A DNA stretch of 64,000 bases. Origin: Actinomycetes bacterium. Its GTDB lineage: Bacteria; Actinomycetota; Thermoleophilia; RBG-16-64-13. The notes beneath the pieces were generated by a model. It saw nothing but the letters and a program-made list of their open reading frames with translations, searched no databases and was not told where the DNA came from. The stretch is taken from assembly GCA_024637035.1 (NCBI GenBank), contig JAGXFW010000016.1, positions 310,001 through 374,000 of the forward strand. Direction: 5' to 3'. Shown one piece after another: positions 9,917 through 17,869 of the stretch (position 1 is its first letter; each line of letters starts with the position of its first letter). A program made the position numbers and the translations under genes.

Positions 9917-11311
9917 CTACTCACCCGCCGGAGACTCCTCCGGTCCACCCTCGTCAACGGGCAGTTGTTCGGGCTCTTCATCGGACGCTGTGGGCTGAAC
10001 GGCCTCTGCCTCCGACGGCGCCACGGCCACCGCGTTCTCCACAAGGAATTGGGCCGCGTTCTCGCGCAGGATCTGTTCGCGAATCTCCTTGATTCTACCA
10101 GACTCCTCGAGACGCGACCGCAGCTCGACCGGGTCGACCTTGCCGGCGGTGGCCAGCTTGCCCAATCTCTCCTGCATCTGTTCTTCCGAGATCTCCAACC
10201 CCTCCGCCGCCGCGACCGCGTCGAGCGCCAAGGTGGTGCGGACCGCGGACTCGGCCTCCGGGAGCATCTGCTTCACGAGGTCATCCGCCCCGGTCCCGGT
10301 GGCCTGAAGGTAATTCCTGATGTCCCCGCCCTGCATCGAGAGGGAGCGGGCGAAATCCTCCACCATCTCCCGCGCTTGGTTCTCAATAGCCGCGGGCGGG
10401 ATATCCACGATCAGGCCCTGAGCCACTTTCTGCACCACGGCGGCCCGGAACGACCGGTCCACAGCCGCGACGCGTCCTGCTTCGAGCTTCTTACGGATGT
10501 CGAGCCGCAACTCCAAGAGAGTCTCGAACTCGCTGGCATCCTTGGCGAACTCGTCATTCATGGCGGGGAGGTTCTTCTCTTTCGTCTCCTTGACCGTCAC
10601 CTGGAACTCCAAGGTGGCACCCTGAAGCTCCTCGGCGTGGTAGTCGTCAGGGAACCCCACCGTGACGGCGCGCTCCTCTCCAACCTCCATACCGACGATG
10701 CCGGCCTCTAGATCGGGCAGCAGGTAGCCGGCCCCGACCTCGAACATGTAGTCCTCGAGGTTGGTGTTCTCGATGAACTCGCCGTCGCGGTACCCCTTGG
10801 CGTCGATAGAAACGAAGTCGCCCTCGGCCACCGGGCGGCCCTCGACCGTCTTGAGTTCGCCGAACTGCTCGCGAAGACGCTCGACGTGCTCGTCGACTTC
10901 CGCGTCGGCGACCACGACCTCTTCACGAGGCGCCTCGATACCCTTGTAGTCGCCCAACTCCGCGACAGGCATCACCGTGACCAGCGCGGTGAACGTGAAC
11001 GGACGGCCGCGTTCCGGAGCCTCCTCGAAATCCACTTCCGGACGATCGACGGGCTCGATCTCCGTCTGCGTCAGCCCCGTGGCGTACCAGGCCGACAGGT
11101 GCTCATCGAGCATCTGGTGGACGATGGCCTCCATGCCGAACCGTTGCACCACGAGGTGCGAGGGGACCTTCCCCTTGCGGAACCCGGGGACACGGATCTC
11201 ACTGCCCAGCCGTTTGATCGTCACGTCGATCCCGCGATCGACATCTTCAGGCGGGACCTCGATCTCGAGCCGGATGCTGTTGCCTTCCCTCTCACCTACA
11301 GTGGTCTTCAA
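9917..11311 (-). CDS. tig: Trigger factor, ribosome-associated chaperone
   Basis: A 464-residue trigger factor that binds near the ribosomal exit tunnel and folds nascent chains. The N-terminal ribosome-binding domain contains GFRKGKVPSHLV, a variant of the GFRxGKxP ribosome-docking signature. The central FKBP-like prolyl isomerase domain (about 150-245) and helical C-terminal arms follow, ending in an acidic tail. The chosen start is TTG at 11311: AGAAAGGA lies five bases upstream and the family begins with KTTV-like sequence. Longer in-frame starts reach 11410 but would read through tRNA-Leu, so they are rejected. It follows the tRNA array by 60 bases with no T-rich terminator between, so read-through from the tRNA promoter is possible. 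Confidence 0.95.
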   Translation of the reverse strand: MKTTVGEREGNSIRLEIEVPPEDVDRGIDVTIKRLGSEIRVPGFRKGKVPSHLVVQRFGMEAIVHQMLDEHLSAWYATGLTQTEIEPVDRPEVDFEEAPERGRPFTFTALVTVMPVAELGDYKGIEAPREEVVVADAEVDEHVERLREQFGELKTVEGRPVAEGDFVSIDAKGYRDGEFIENTNLEDYMFEVGAGYLLPDLEAGIVGMEVGEERAVTVGFPDDYHAEELQGATLEFQVTVKETKEKNLPAMNDEFAKDASEFETLLELRLDIRKKLEAGRVAAVDRSFRAAVVQKVAQGLIVDIPPAAIENQAREMVEDFARSLSMQGGDIRNYLQATGTGADDLVKQMLPEAESAVRTTLALDAVAAAEGLEISEEQMQERLGKLATAGKVDPVELRSRLEESGRIKEIREQILRENAAQFLVENAVAVAPSEAEAVQPTASDEEPEQLPVDEGGPEESPAGE

Positions 11312-11372
11312 CTCGGTCCTTTCTACGATCGATGGGCCGGCGGTCTCGAGCCGCCCTCCGGCTGGGAGTAGG

Positions 11373-11452
11373 TGCGGGTGAGAGGACTCGAACCTCCACG
11401 TCAAAGACACATGATCCTAAATCATGCGCGTCTGCCATTCCGCCACACCCGC
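11373..11452 (-). tRNA. tRNA-Leu (anticodon TAG)
   Basis: The acceptor stem GCGGGTG pairs with CACCCGC. The anticodon stem CATGA/TCATG holds loop TTTAGGA with anticodon TAG. The long variable arm is characteristic of leucine tRNAs, and the T-arm GGTTCGAGTCC is present. The 3' CCA is not encoded. It is the last member of the five-tRNA array. Confidence 0.93.
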
Positions 11453-11581
11453 ACAGCACGGAGCCTTCTCGCGCTCCGACGGTCGAACCGCACACGACCC
11501 ACTCCTGGAGTCGCAACAACACGCGACCCTCCAACGCATTCGCCGGCCGTGCCGACGGCGTGAAGGGTCCCGGTACTGGAG

Positions 11582-11655
11582 GGTGAACGACGGGATTCGA
11601 ACCCGCGACCGCTGGAGCCACAATCCAGTGCTCTACCGACTGAGCTACGTTCACC
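11582..11655 (-). tRNA. tRNA-His (anticodon GTG)
   Basis: The acceptor GTGAACG/CGTTCAC and anticodon stem CTGGA/TCCAG enclose TTGTGGC with anticodon GTG. The gene encodes a G at the -1 position (11655) opposite C73 (11582), the hallmark of histidine tRNA. The CCA end is not encoded. Confidence 0.95.
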
Positions 11656-11703
11656 ATGCGTCACCCGAGTCACTTCTGGCCCGCGGCGACCCTCCTCCTC
11701 AGG

Positions 11704-11777
11704 CGCGCCTGGGAGGATTCGAACCCCCGGCCCACGGATTAGAAGTCCGTTGCTCTATCCACCTGAGCTACAGGCGC
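11704..11777 (-). tRNA. tRNA-Arg (anticodon TCT)
   Basis: Acceptor stem GCGCCTG pairs with CAGGCGC; anticodon stem ACGGA/TCCGT holds loop CTTCTAA with anticodon TCT, which reads the rare AGA codon. The discriminator base is G. The CCA end is not encoded. Confidence 0.94.
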
Positions 11778-11815
11778 CTTCACCACCCCGAGCCAAGGAC
11801 TGGCGGGACTCAAGG

Positions 11816-11888
11816 AGCGGGCGACGGGATTCGAACCCGCGGCCGACGGCTTGGAAGGCCGACGCTCTACCAGCTGAGCTACACCCGC
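11816..11888 (-). tRNA. tRNA-Gly (anticodon TCC)
   Basis: Acceptor stem GCGGGTG pairs with CGCCCGC (one G-T pair); the loop CTTCCAA gives anticodon TCC. The discriminator is T, usual for glycine tRNA. The outermost anticodon-stem pair appears to be a T-T mismatch. The CCA end is not encoded. Confidence 0.93.
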
Positions 11889-11918
11889 CCGCTACGCCTC
11901 CCACCCTTCCACTCAAGG

Positions 11919-11992
11919 TCGGGACGAGAGGATTCGAACCTCCGACCCTCTGCTCCCAAAGCAGATGCGCTACCAGGCTGCGCCACGTCCCG
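11919..11992 (-). tRNA. tRNA-Pro (anticodon TGG)
   Basis: Acceptor stem CGGGACG pairs with CGTCCCG; anticodon stem TCTGC/GCAGA holds loop TTTGGGA with anticodon TGG. It is the first gene of the array, about 23 bases downstream of the likely transcription start. The CCA end is not encoded. Confidence 0.95.
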
Positions 11993-12021
11993 ACGCAATG
12001 CCCTACAGCATCGGAAGCGGA

Positions 12022-12027
12022 ATTATA
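12022..12027 (-). promoter_or_regulatory. -10 box of the tRNA array (and possibly tig-clpPX-lon)
   Basis: On the minus strand this is a perfect TATAAT about 30 bases before tRNA-Pro. At a 17-base spacing the -35 position reads GTGGAA, only a 3/6 match. The position and perfect -10 make a housekeeping-sigma promoter likely. Confidence 0.65.
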
Positions 12028-12083
12028 GCGTATCGACCGTTCGATTCCACCACGATCGAGGTTCGAGCCGGACTCGCTGAGGA

Positions 12084-12089
12084 TAGAAT
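12084..12089 (+). promoter_or_regulatory. -10 box of the Lrp-like gene
   Basis: TAGAAT (5/6 match) lies 46 bases before the ATG of the Lrp-domain gene. The -35 region (GTTCGA at 17-base spacing) is weak. It is divergent from the tRNA array promoter. Confidence 0.4.
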
Positions 12090-12134
12090 GGGTCCACGGG
12101 TTGAATCGCGCGGCGAACCGGAGGTGAGCGGACT

Positions 12135-12368
12135 ATGGTGCGTGCATACGTTCTCGTGAAGATCGAAGCAGGCAGAGCCAAGGAGATACTCGATCACTTG
12201 CGCGAGATACCGAGCGTGGAAGGCGCCGACGCGGTCACGGGGCCGGTGGACCTGATCGTGCGCGTGTCCGCTGAAGATCCAAGGGCGCTGGCCGAACTCA
12301 TCTTCAGATCCATCCAGACCACCTCCGGCGTCAAAGAGACCGACACGCGCATCGTGATCGAGGACTAG
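12135..12368 (+). CDS. Stand-alone Lrp/AsnC ligand-binding (RAM) domain protein
   Basis: A 77-residue protein consisting only of the effector-binding domain of Lrp/AsnC regulators, with no helix-turn-helix. The sequence MVRAYVLVKIEAGRAKEI, then EGADAVTGPVDLIVRV, matches the alpha-beta sandwich of this domain, in which amino acids bind between subunits. Such stand-alone forms exist in archaea and actinobacteria and may sense amino acids or modulate full-length partners; the partner here is unknown. The ATG has GGAGGTGA eight bases upstream. It stands alone, divergent from the tRNA array and before the epimerase gene. Confidence 0.88.
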   Translation: MVRAYVLVKIEAGRAKEILDHLREIPSVEGADAVTGPVDLIVRVSAEDPRALAELIFRSIQTTSGVKETDTRIVIED

Positions 12369-12377
12369 GCCCGGGGT

Positions 12378-12386
12378 TGATACAAT
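12378..12386 (+). promoter_or_regulatory. Extended -10 promoter of the epimerase gene
   Basis: TGA-TACAAT is an extended -10 element with a 5/6 hexamer. It lies about 145 bases before the GTG start, giving a long leader with potential hairpins (GCGGA/TCCGC near 12412-12430 and GC-rich stems near 12460-12485). Confidence 0.4.
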
Positions 12387-12530
12387 CAGTGCTCTGACGG
12401 TCGGGAGCATCCGGCGGAGTGTTTCCGCGGGCATGGTCTTCGAGTTGATGACAGTCTGGCGGCGCTGAGGCCGCGCGTCGCCGCTGGTCGCGCACCGTCA
12501 CCGTGCCACGTCCCCATCCGAGGAGGATCA

Positions 12531-13457
12531 GTGCGAGCCCTTGTCACCGGAGGAGCGGGCTTCATAGCGTCTCACGTATCAGACCGACTGCTCGAAGATG
12601 GGCACGAGGTGGCCATCCTCGACAACCTGGCCACGGGCAAACGTGCCAACCTCCCGCCCGAGGCCCGCTTCTACGAACTCGACATCAGGGATCCCGCACT
12701 CGCCGATGTGTTCGCCGCGGAACGGCCCGAGATCGTGATCCACCACGCGGCGCAGATGGACGTGCGCAGGTCGGTGGCCGAGCCCGCCTACGATGCCGAG
12801 GTGAACCTTCTCGGCACCCTCAATCTCCTCGAACGCTGCCGCGAACACGGCACACGAAAGGTCGTGTACGCGGGCACCGGGGGCGCGATGTTCGGCGAGG
12901 CCGCCTACCTGCCCGTGGACGAGCTTCACCCCGTCATGCCGATCTCACCCTATGGGGTGAGCAAGCACACGGTCGAGCACTACCTGCACGCATACCATGT
13001 CAACTTCGGTCTCGACTTCACGGTACTGCGCTATCCGAACGTCTACGGGCCCCGCCAGGACCCCCACGGCGAAGCAGGGGTGGTGGCCATCTTCGCGCTC
13101 CAGATGCTCGACGGTCGGCAGCCTCTCATCTTCGGCGACGGATCCAAGACCCGCGACTACTGCTTCGTCGGTGACATCGTCGAGGCAAACGTGCTCGCGA
13201 CCGAACGAGGCGGGGCGGGACTGTTCAACATCGGTCGGGGTGTGGAGGTCTCAGACCTCGAGGTCTTCGAGACCGTCCGAGCTGCCGTAGGCTCGACGGT
13301 GGAGCCTCAGTTCGCGCCGACGCGGTCGGGTGAGGTGGAGCACATAGCGCTCGACGCTACGTTGGCCGGCCGTGAGCTGGGCTGGGAGTGGCGCGTGGGG
13401 TTCGGGGAAGGGGTCGAGAAGGCAGTGGAGTTCTACAGGTCAAAGAGGGAGAGGTAG
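12531..13457 (+). CDS. NAD-dependent epimerase/dehydratase (UDP-glucose 4-epimerase-like)
   Basis: A 308-residue extended short-chain dehydrogenase acting on nucleotide sugars. The Rossmann motif TGGAGFIASH (residues 6-15) binds NAD, the catalytic pair is Y141/K145 (YGVSK), and the T/S-region reads AGTGGAMFGE. The segments NVYGPRQDPHGEAGVVAIF and FGDGSKTRDYCFVGD are typical of GalE-like epimerases in actinobacteria. Exact substrate specificity cannot be read from the sequence, so no symbol is assigned. The start is GTG at 12531 with GAGGAGG just upstream. It is followed after five bases by a short basic and acidic protein of unknown function. Confidence 0.9.
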   Translation: MRALVTGGAGFIASHVSDRLLEDGHEVAILDNLATGKRANLPPEARFYELDIRDPALADVFAAERPEIVIHHAAQMDVRRSVAEPAYDAEVNLLGTLNLLERCREHGTRKVVYAGTGGAMFGEAAYLPVDELHPVMPISPYGVSKHTVEHYLHAYHVNFGLDFTVLRYPNVYGPRQDPHGEAGVVAIFALQMLDGRQPLIFGDGSKTRDYCFVGDIVEANVLATERGGAGLFNIGRGVEVSDLEVFETVRAAVGSTVEPQFAPTRSGEVEHIALDATLAGRELGWEWRVGFGEGVEKAVEFYRSKRER

Positions 13458-13462
13458 ACGAA

Positions 13463-13852
13463 GTGACAGAGAGACGACGTCGCGACGGCAGAAGCGAGGG
13501 ACGCCGAGACGGACGGGGTGAAGGACGGAGTGAAGGACGGGGTGAGCAGCGGGACAGCGACAGTCAGGGTCCCGAGCGCGATCCCGGCCCACAAGAGCCG
13601 GAACGCGAGGTTCTCACGGCTCTGAAGACGATCCTGGTGAAGGTGGCCGGAGTCGTCAAGCCACTCGGCCTGACTCCGGCGGAAGCGACCGATCTCGTGC
13701 AGCGCATGTATGGAGCTGTGCTCGAGATGGATGGTCGGTTGGCCAACGAGCCCGACGAGCAGCGCAGGAACGCGATGATCGAATATGTGCGGGACTCGGT
13801 GATCCGCCGCGAGGACGACGACCTCGTGGTCGATCATCCTTCGGGAGACTAG
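13463..13852 (+). CDS. Hypothetical protein with a low-complexity Arg/Gly/Glu N-terminus
   Basis: A 129-residue protein that is not recognised. Residues 3-50 are a charged low-complexity stretch built of short RSEGR/RDGRGE-type repeats, mirrored in the DNA by repeats of GACGGGGTGAAG type. The remaining part (about 55-129) looks helical: LTALKTILVKVAGVVKPLGL, then a TPAEATDLVQRMYGAVLEMDG stretch and a charged end. The start is GTG at 13463, with GAGAGG upstream and five bases after the epimerase stop; the frame stays open further 5' inside the epimerase gene, but starting there would be a long overlap. Probably co-transcribed with the epimerase. Confidence 0.6.
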   Translation: MTERRRRDGRSEGRRDGRGEGRSEGRGEQRDSDSQGPERDPGPQEPEREVLTALKTILVKVAGVVKPLGLTPAEATDLVQRMYGAVLEMDGRLANEPDEQRRNAMIEYVRDSVIRREDDDLVVDHPSGD

Positions 13853-13942
13853 GAAGGTGTCATCGACTCGGCGCCACGCGCCGTCGCCGCCGACACCGAG
13901 CACCCCCCGAAGGGGGCGCGCTCCACACGGCCCGGGACGCGA

Positions 13943-13970
13943 CCTCATCGCCGCCCGCCAGGCGATGAGG
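13943..13970. terminator. Perfect 10-bp inverted repeat between convergent genes
   Basis: CCTCATCGCC and GGCGATGAGG form a perfect 10-bp stem with an 8-base loop. It lies between the converging plus-strand hypothetical gene and minus-strand mtnP. No T-run follows on either side, so it may act as a stabilising or Rho-assisted bidirectional terminator. A second small stem (CCCCC-CGAA-GGGGG, near 13903-13916) is just upstream. Nothing else is seen in 13853-14013. Confidence 0.45.
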
Positions 13971-14013
13971 CGCGCGCCTCAGGCTCGCGCCGTGCTCGAA
14001 CCCTCAATCGAAC

Positions 14014-14817
14014 CTAGAATCGCGCCCCGGTGAGAGCGGTCGCGCACAGGCATTCCCGAGGTCCATCCAGCTCTGGGATGACGGCGAACAGCAGATCGCG
14101 CAGCTTCTTGTTGTTCTTCTCGAACACCTCGACCACTTCCGCGTGTGAAACCGCCGGGGCGTCCGGGTCGTCACCGACACCGACGTCATAATCGGTGATC
14201 AAGGACACGTTCGCGTAGCAGATCTCGAGTTCGCGGGCGAGATAACCCTCCGGGTACGCGGTCATGTTGATGACTTCCCAGCCGGCCGAACTGAACCACT
14301 TGCTCTCCGCACGCGTAGAGAAGCGCGGACCCTGGATAGTCACCACCGTGCCGCGCTCGTGCATGGTGATTCCGAGATCCCGGCCTTTCACGACCAGCGC
14401 TTCCCGGATGGTCGGGCAATACGGGTCCGCCGCCGAGACGTGGGTGCTCACCGGACCGTCGTAGAAGGTGTCGCGGCGGGCCGTCGTGCGGTCCACGAAC
14501 TGATCGCACACCACGAACTCGCCAAGACCGACTTCTCTCTGAAGGCTGCCCGAAGCGCAGGGTCCTATGATCCGAGTGACACCCAGGGACTTCATGCCCC
14601 AGACGTTGGCGCGGTAGTTGATCATGTGGGGCGGCAACTGGTGACGACGCCCATGGCGGGGCAGGAAGGCAACACGCTTCCCCCCCACGTCCCCGATGAA
14701 GAAGCTGTCGCTCGGTGCGCCGTACGGGGTCTCAACGGGCACCTCCTCGACGTCTTCAAGGAACGAGTAGAACCCCGATCCACCGAATACTCCGATCTCT
14801 GCCTGCGCCACGTTCAC
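14014..14817 (-). CDS. mtnP: S-methyl-5'-thioadenosine phosphorylase
   Basis: A 267-residue purine nucleoside phosphorylase of the MTAP/PNP family that cleaves methylthioadenosine to adenine and methylthioribose-1-phosphate, recycling methionine and adenine after polyamine or AHL-type reactions. Visible motifs include the phosphate loop GGSGFY (12-17), LPRHGRRHQLPPHMINYRAN, the GPCASGSLQ segment, NMTAYPE in the substrate site and SLITDYDVG, whose aspartates favour 6-aminopurines. Some relatives also accept inosine or guanosine. The start is GTG at 14817 with a four-base overlap (GTGA) with the upstream DUF1844-like gene, so the two are translationally coupled. Confidence 0.92.
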   Translation of the reverse strand: MNVAQAEIGVFGGSGFYSFLEDVEEVPVETPYGAPSDSFFIGDVGGKRVAFLPRHGRRHQLPPHMINYRANVWGMKSLGVTRIIGPCASGSLQREVGLGEFVVCDQFVDRTTARRDTFYDGPVSTHVSAADPYCPTIREALVVKGRDLGITMHERGTVVTIQGPRFSTRAESKWFSSAGWEVINMTAYPEGYLARELEICYANVSLITDYDVGVGDDPDAPAVSHAEVVEVFEKNNKKLRDLLFAVIPELDGPRECLCATALTGARF

Positions 14818-15290
14818 TCCTTTTCGTCGACGGATGATCCCGTCTGATTCTCGCCCGCATCGACCTCATCAACCTGGGCAACCTCGGCGACCTCGGCGAC
14901 CTCGTCAGCCTGGGCGGCCTCGGCTACCTCGTCGGCGCTCGTGCCCTGGTCGGTCTCCCCATTCTGCACCCGGTCGGCGCCCGCTTCCGCTGCCCTCAGG
15001 TAGGCCATGCGCATCTGATGCACTGTAGAACGGTACATCGCCGCATCTTGCTCGCTAAGTCCCGTGGAGAGCACTTTCACCAGAGCTTCGAAAGCGTCGA
15101 TCGCCATGCGCGACTGCGAGAGGTCACGATCTACCAACGTGTCGGGTGTGAGCCCGAGTCTCTGGAAAGCCATGCTCGATAGCGATACGAGCAGATGTGC
15201 CAGGTAGTCGGACACCGTGATCTTGCGCATCTCCTCCTGGAGACGCTCGAGTAGCTCCTCCTCATTCAGAGGTCCCGGCTCGTCCATCAT
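14814..15290 (-). CDS. DUF1844-like protein with an acidic repeat tail
   Basis: A 158-residue protein. The first about 100 residues resemble the DUF1844 family: VSDYLAHLLVSLSSMAFQRLGL followed by an acidic and helical part with ALVKVLSTGLSEQDAAMYRS. The last 50 residues are acidic low-complexity sequence made of AEV/DEV repeats and are likely disordered. Function of DUF1844 is unknown. The start is one of two tandem ATG codons at 15290, and the gene overlaps mtnP by four bases. It is divergent from the membrane-protein gene at 15389. Confidence 0.7.
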   Translation of the reverse strand: MMDEPGPLNEEELLERLQEEMRKITVSDYLAHLLVSLSSMAFQRLGLTPDTLVDRDLSQSRMAIDAFEALVKVLSTGLSEQDAAMYRSTVHQMRMAYLRAAEAGADRVQNGETDQGTSADEVAEAAQADEVAEVAEVAQVDEVDAGENQTGSSVDEKE

Positions 15291-15388
15291 CGTGAACTCC
15301 CTCCAGCAGTATTCGCGATCACCTTGCTGATTGTACCCATGATACTATCGGCCGAGTGCGAGGGACGGTCAACGTTCAAGGAGTGAAC

Positions 15389-16471
15389 ATGGACTACACG
15401 GCCTTGCTGCGGACGGCTTGGGGCATCACGTGGCGGTACAAGTATCTGTGGGTACTGGGCCTCTTCGCCGCCGAAGGCGGCGGCTGCAGCTTCTCCTCAG
15501 GGTCGTCCAACTTCGGGGGCAACACAGGATCGGGCGGAATCGGAAGTCCTTCCGGTATCGAGGACTTCTTCTCGCAGAACTGGGCGCTCCTCCTTGCACT
15601 CGTCCTCGGCTTCATCGTCCTGTCGATCGCGCTCTGGGTGATCTCGATCATAGCCACGGGTGGATTGATCGCGGGCACCGACGCCGCCTACCACGAGCGC
15701 ACGGATTCCGGTCTTGGTGACTCGTGGAGGGCCGGCCTCCGAAGCTTCTGGCGCCTGCTCGGTATGTGGCTTCTCATAGCACTGGCGGTCTTCGTCGTGG
15801 TGCTTCTCGTGGTGCTCGTCATCGGCCTCCCCATCGGTCTCGCCATATACCGGGACGCGGATCTCGGGGCCGGTGCCATCGTCGGAGTCGTGCTGTTCGT
15901 CATACTTCTCGTGCTCATCGCTATTCCGGCCGGCATCGCTCTACAGATCGTCTCCACGTGGGCGAACCGCTCGCTGGTTCTCGAAGGCACAGGCGTGGTG
16001 GCCTCGTTGCGCGCCGGCTGGCGTCTCTTCCGCTCCAACATCGGGGTGAGCCTGATGGTCTGGCTCATCGCCGTGGGCGTTTCTATAGGCACGGCGATAG
16101 CGATCCTGATCCCACTTGCGATATTGGCCATCCCAATCGGGATCATGATCTGGAGGATCGCCGTGGATGCCAACCCGGCATTGTGGGTGGGCCTCTCGGT
16201 CGTCGGGTTGGTCTTGGTGGTGGTGCTCAGCGTGTTCAAGGCGGCTACGACCACCTACTTCGGGGCGTATTACACCGTGGCGTACCGGCAACTCACCGAG
16301 GGCGCGATTTCGACCTCGACCGCCGGTGGCGCGTCTTCGGACGCCGTGACGGCGCCGTGGGCGTCACAGACCCCGGCCTATCCTCAGTCTGCACCCCCCG
16401 CTCCGGACCTCGGCTCGGCCGAGCCGCCCTCATACCAGCCGCCGGACCCAACGGCCCCGCCCGAGGCGTAG
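15389..16471 (+). CDS. Polytopic membrane protein with proline-rich C-terminal tail
   Basis: A 360-residue integral membrane protein. About six or seven hydrophobic segments are visible: around residues 20-35, 75-105, 135-165, 175-200, 230-275 and 285-310. A glycine/serine-rich loop (GGGCSFSSGSSNFGG) follows the first, and the last 60 residues form a proline/alanine/serine-rich, probably cytoplasmic tail. It resembles uncharacterised actinobacterial proteins related to the glycerophosphodiester phosphodiesterase membrane domain, but this is a loose match. The chosen start is ATG at 15389, with AAGGAG six bases upstream; a longer frame begins at 15356 without a good ribosome site. It is convergent with the carboxylate-amine ligase gene. 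Confidence 0.75.
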   Translation: MDYTALLRTAWGITWRYKYLWVLGLFAAEGGGCSFSSGSSNFGGNTGSGGIGSPSGIEDFFSQNWALLLALVLGFIVLSIALWVISIIATGGLIAGTDAAYHERTDSGLGDSWRAGLRSFWRLLGMWLLIALAVFVVVLLVVLVIGLPIGLAIYRDADLGAGAIVGVVLFVILLVLIAIPAGIALQIVSTWANRSLVLEGTGVVASLRAGWRLFRSNIGVSLMVWLIAVGVSIGTAIAILIPLAILAIPIGIMIWRIAVDANPALWVGLSVVGLVLVVVLSVFKAATTTYFGAYYTVAYRQLTEGAISTSTAGGASSDAVTAPWASQTPAYPQSAPPAPDLGSAEPPSYQPPDPTAPPEA

Positions 16472-16491
16472 GCCGTCGACGCGCCGGTAGG

Positions 16492-17673
16492 CTAGATCTC
16501 CACGCCCACGCGGTTCGCAGCCGACTCCGGTCGGCCGCTCGCCATAGTCTCGGCGACCATCGCCCGGTGGATCTCCTCAATGGACATGCCGTCTCGAAGC
16601 ATGCGCAGTTGCCTCTGAGCCGAGTTTCCGTCGACGAGCATGCGCTCCACGCCGGCGAGTTCACGCTCCAACCCCAGGCGGGCGGCAGCGGCGGACACAT
16701 CGTCGAGTAGCGCCTTGACGATCTCACCGGCAGGCGACTCCCTGCGCTGATCCAGGTCGATCAACGTACCGTCGAGCCCATCGCGCAAGGCCCGCCAGCG
16801 GTTCTCTTCGATGAACCTGCCCTCGTGGACCGGTAGCTTCCCCGTCGCGTCGTATCGTTCCATCAAGGTCGCCACCAAAGCGATCGTCAGGCCGGCCACC
16901 GCCATGGAGCCTTCGAACGAGGGCTGGGCGTCGGCCACCCGTATCTCGAGCGTGCCGAACGTGTGATGGGTGCGGATGGTCCACCAGATCTCGCTGGCGT
17001 CGTCGGCGGACCCGCTATCGAACAGGAACTGGGCATACTCGGCGTAGCCCGCCCAATCACCGTATATGTCTGGTATCCCGCAGCGAGGGAAGCTCCGGAT
17101 GAAGACCTGCGCCCGAGTCGAGTGCAGGCCCGTCTCGCGCCCTTCGAAGAACGGTGAACTCGCCGACAGGGCGAGGAGCACCGGCAACAGCGAACGGAAG
17201 GAGTCACAGAGCGCGACCGCTCGATCGGCTCCCTTGACCCCCACGTGCACGTGCATCCCGAACGTGTTGTTGGTCCAAGCGACATAACGGAGCTTCTCGA
17301 CGACCCGCTGGTAGTGCGGGGACTGGATGAAGCGCTGGTCCCGCCAATCGCTGAAGGGGTGCACTCCTGTGGAACACAGGGCAAGACCGAGGGACTCAGC
17401 AGCCTGGACGAGGGCGGCTCTGCGCGACCGCATGTCTTCCCGCGCGCCTTCGAACCCGACGTGCACGCCGGTGTTGATCTCGACTTCGGCCTGGATCAAC
17501 TCACTCACGGCCAGAGGCGCACCGAAGACTGCATCCCCCGCCGCCTTGAGGTCCTCGAAGCGGTTGGCCATGCTGAGGGATGAGCCGTCAAGGATCTGGA
17601 ACTCCTCTTCAAGCCCGATGGTGAGGTCTTCGCCAAGGTCGAAGATCCTGCCGACGTCCTCGAGCACCCGCAC
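16492..17673 (-). CDS. Carboxylate-amine ligase of the GCS2 (YbdK/EgtA-like) family
   Basis: A 393-residue ATP-dependent ligase related to glutamate-cysteine ligase. The N-terminal TIGLEEEFQILDG carries the acidic metal-binding motif, and the NNTFGMHVHVGV and THHTFGTLEIRVADAQ segments are typical of the GCS2 fold. Family members make gamma-glutamyl-cysteine or related amides; substrate is not known here. The start GTG at 17673 lacks an obvious Shine-Dalgarno, and a second GTG two codons later is possible. It stands alone on the minus strand, divergent from the sigma factor operon and convergent with the membrane-protein gene 20 bases away. Confidence 0.85.
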   Translation of the reverse strand: MRVLEDVGRIFDLGEDLTIGLEEEFQILDGSSLSMANRFEDLKAAGDAVFGAPLAVSELIQAEVEINTGVHVGFEGAREDMRSRRAALVQAAESLGLALCSTGVHPFSDWRDQRFIQSPHYQRVVEKLRYVAWTNNTFGMHVHVGVKGADRAVALCDSFRSLLPVLLALSASSPFFEGRETGLHSTRAQVFIRSFPRCGIPDIYGDWAGYAEYAQFLFDSGSADDASEIWWTIRTHHTFGTLEIRVADAQPSFEGSMAVAGLTIALVATLMERYDATGKLPVHEGRFIEENRWRALRDGLDGTLIDLDQRRESPAGEIVKALLDDVSAAAARLGLERELAGVERMLVDGNSAQRQLRMLRDGMSIEEIHRAMVAETMASGRPESAANRVGVEI

Positions 17674-17751
17674 CGCAACCCCCCTCTAGCATCCGACCCC
17701 CCCCATACGGGGAGCGCCGATCGACCGAACGATTCGTCCATCGAGGCGCCA

Positions 17752-17769
17752 CCGACTCCAGAGAGTCGG
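17752..17769. repeat. 7-bp inverted repeat in the divergent intergenic region
   Basis: CCGACTC-CAGA-GAGTCGG forms a perfect hairpin or dyad between the ligase gene and the sigma-factor gene. It could be an operator or a leader hairpin. No convincing -35/-10 pair was found in 17674-17869. Confidence 0.35.
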
Positions 17770-17869
17770 GATGATGACCGGGTGTCACCAGGGTGGTTGC
17801 GCCGATCGCTTGGACGCTCTAGTCTACCAGAAGCCTCTAGCATGGAGCCCAGCTGACCGGGGGATCCCT

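Noticed and set aside
11312-11410. Longer trigger factor start (GTG at 11410)
   Set aside because: It would overlap tRNA-Leu and add sequence unlike any trigger factor; the TTG at 11311 has a good ribosome site.
12433-12468. 11-codon leader peptide before the epimerase gene
   Set aside because: A short frame can occur by chance; it has no ribosome site or run of regulatory codons.
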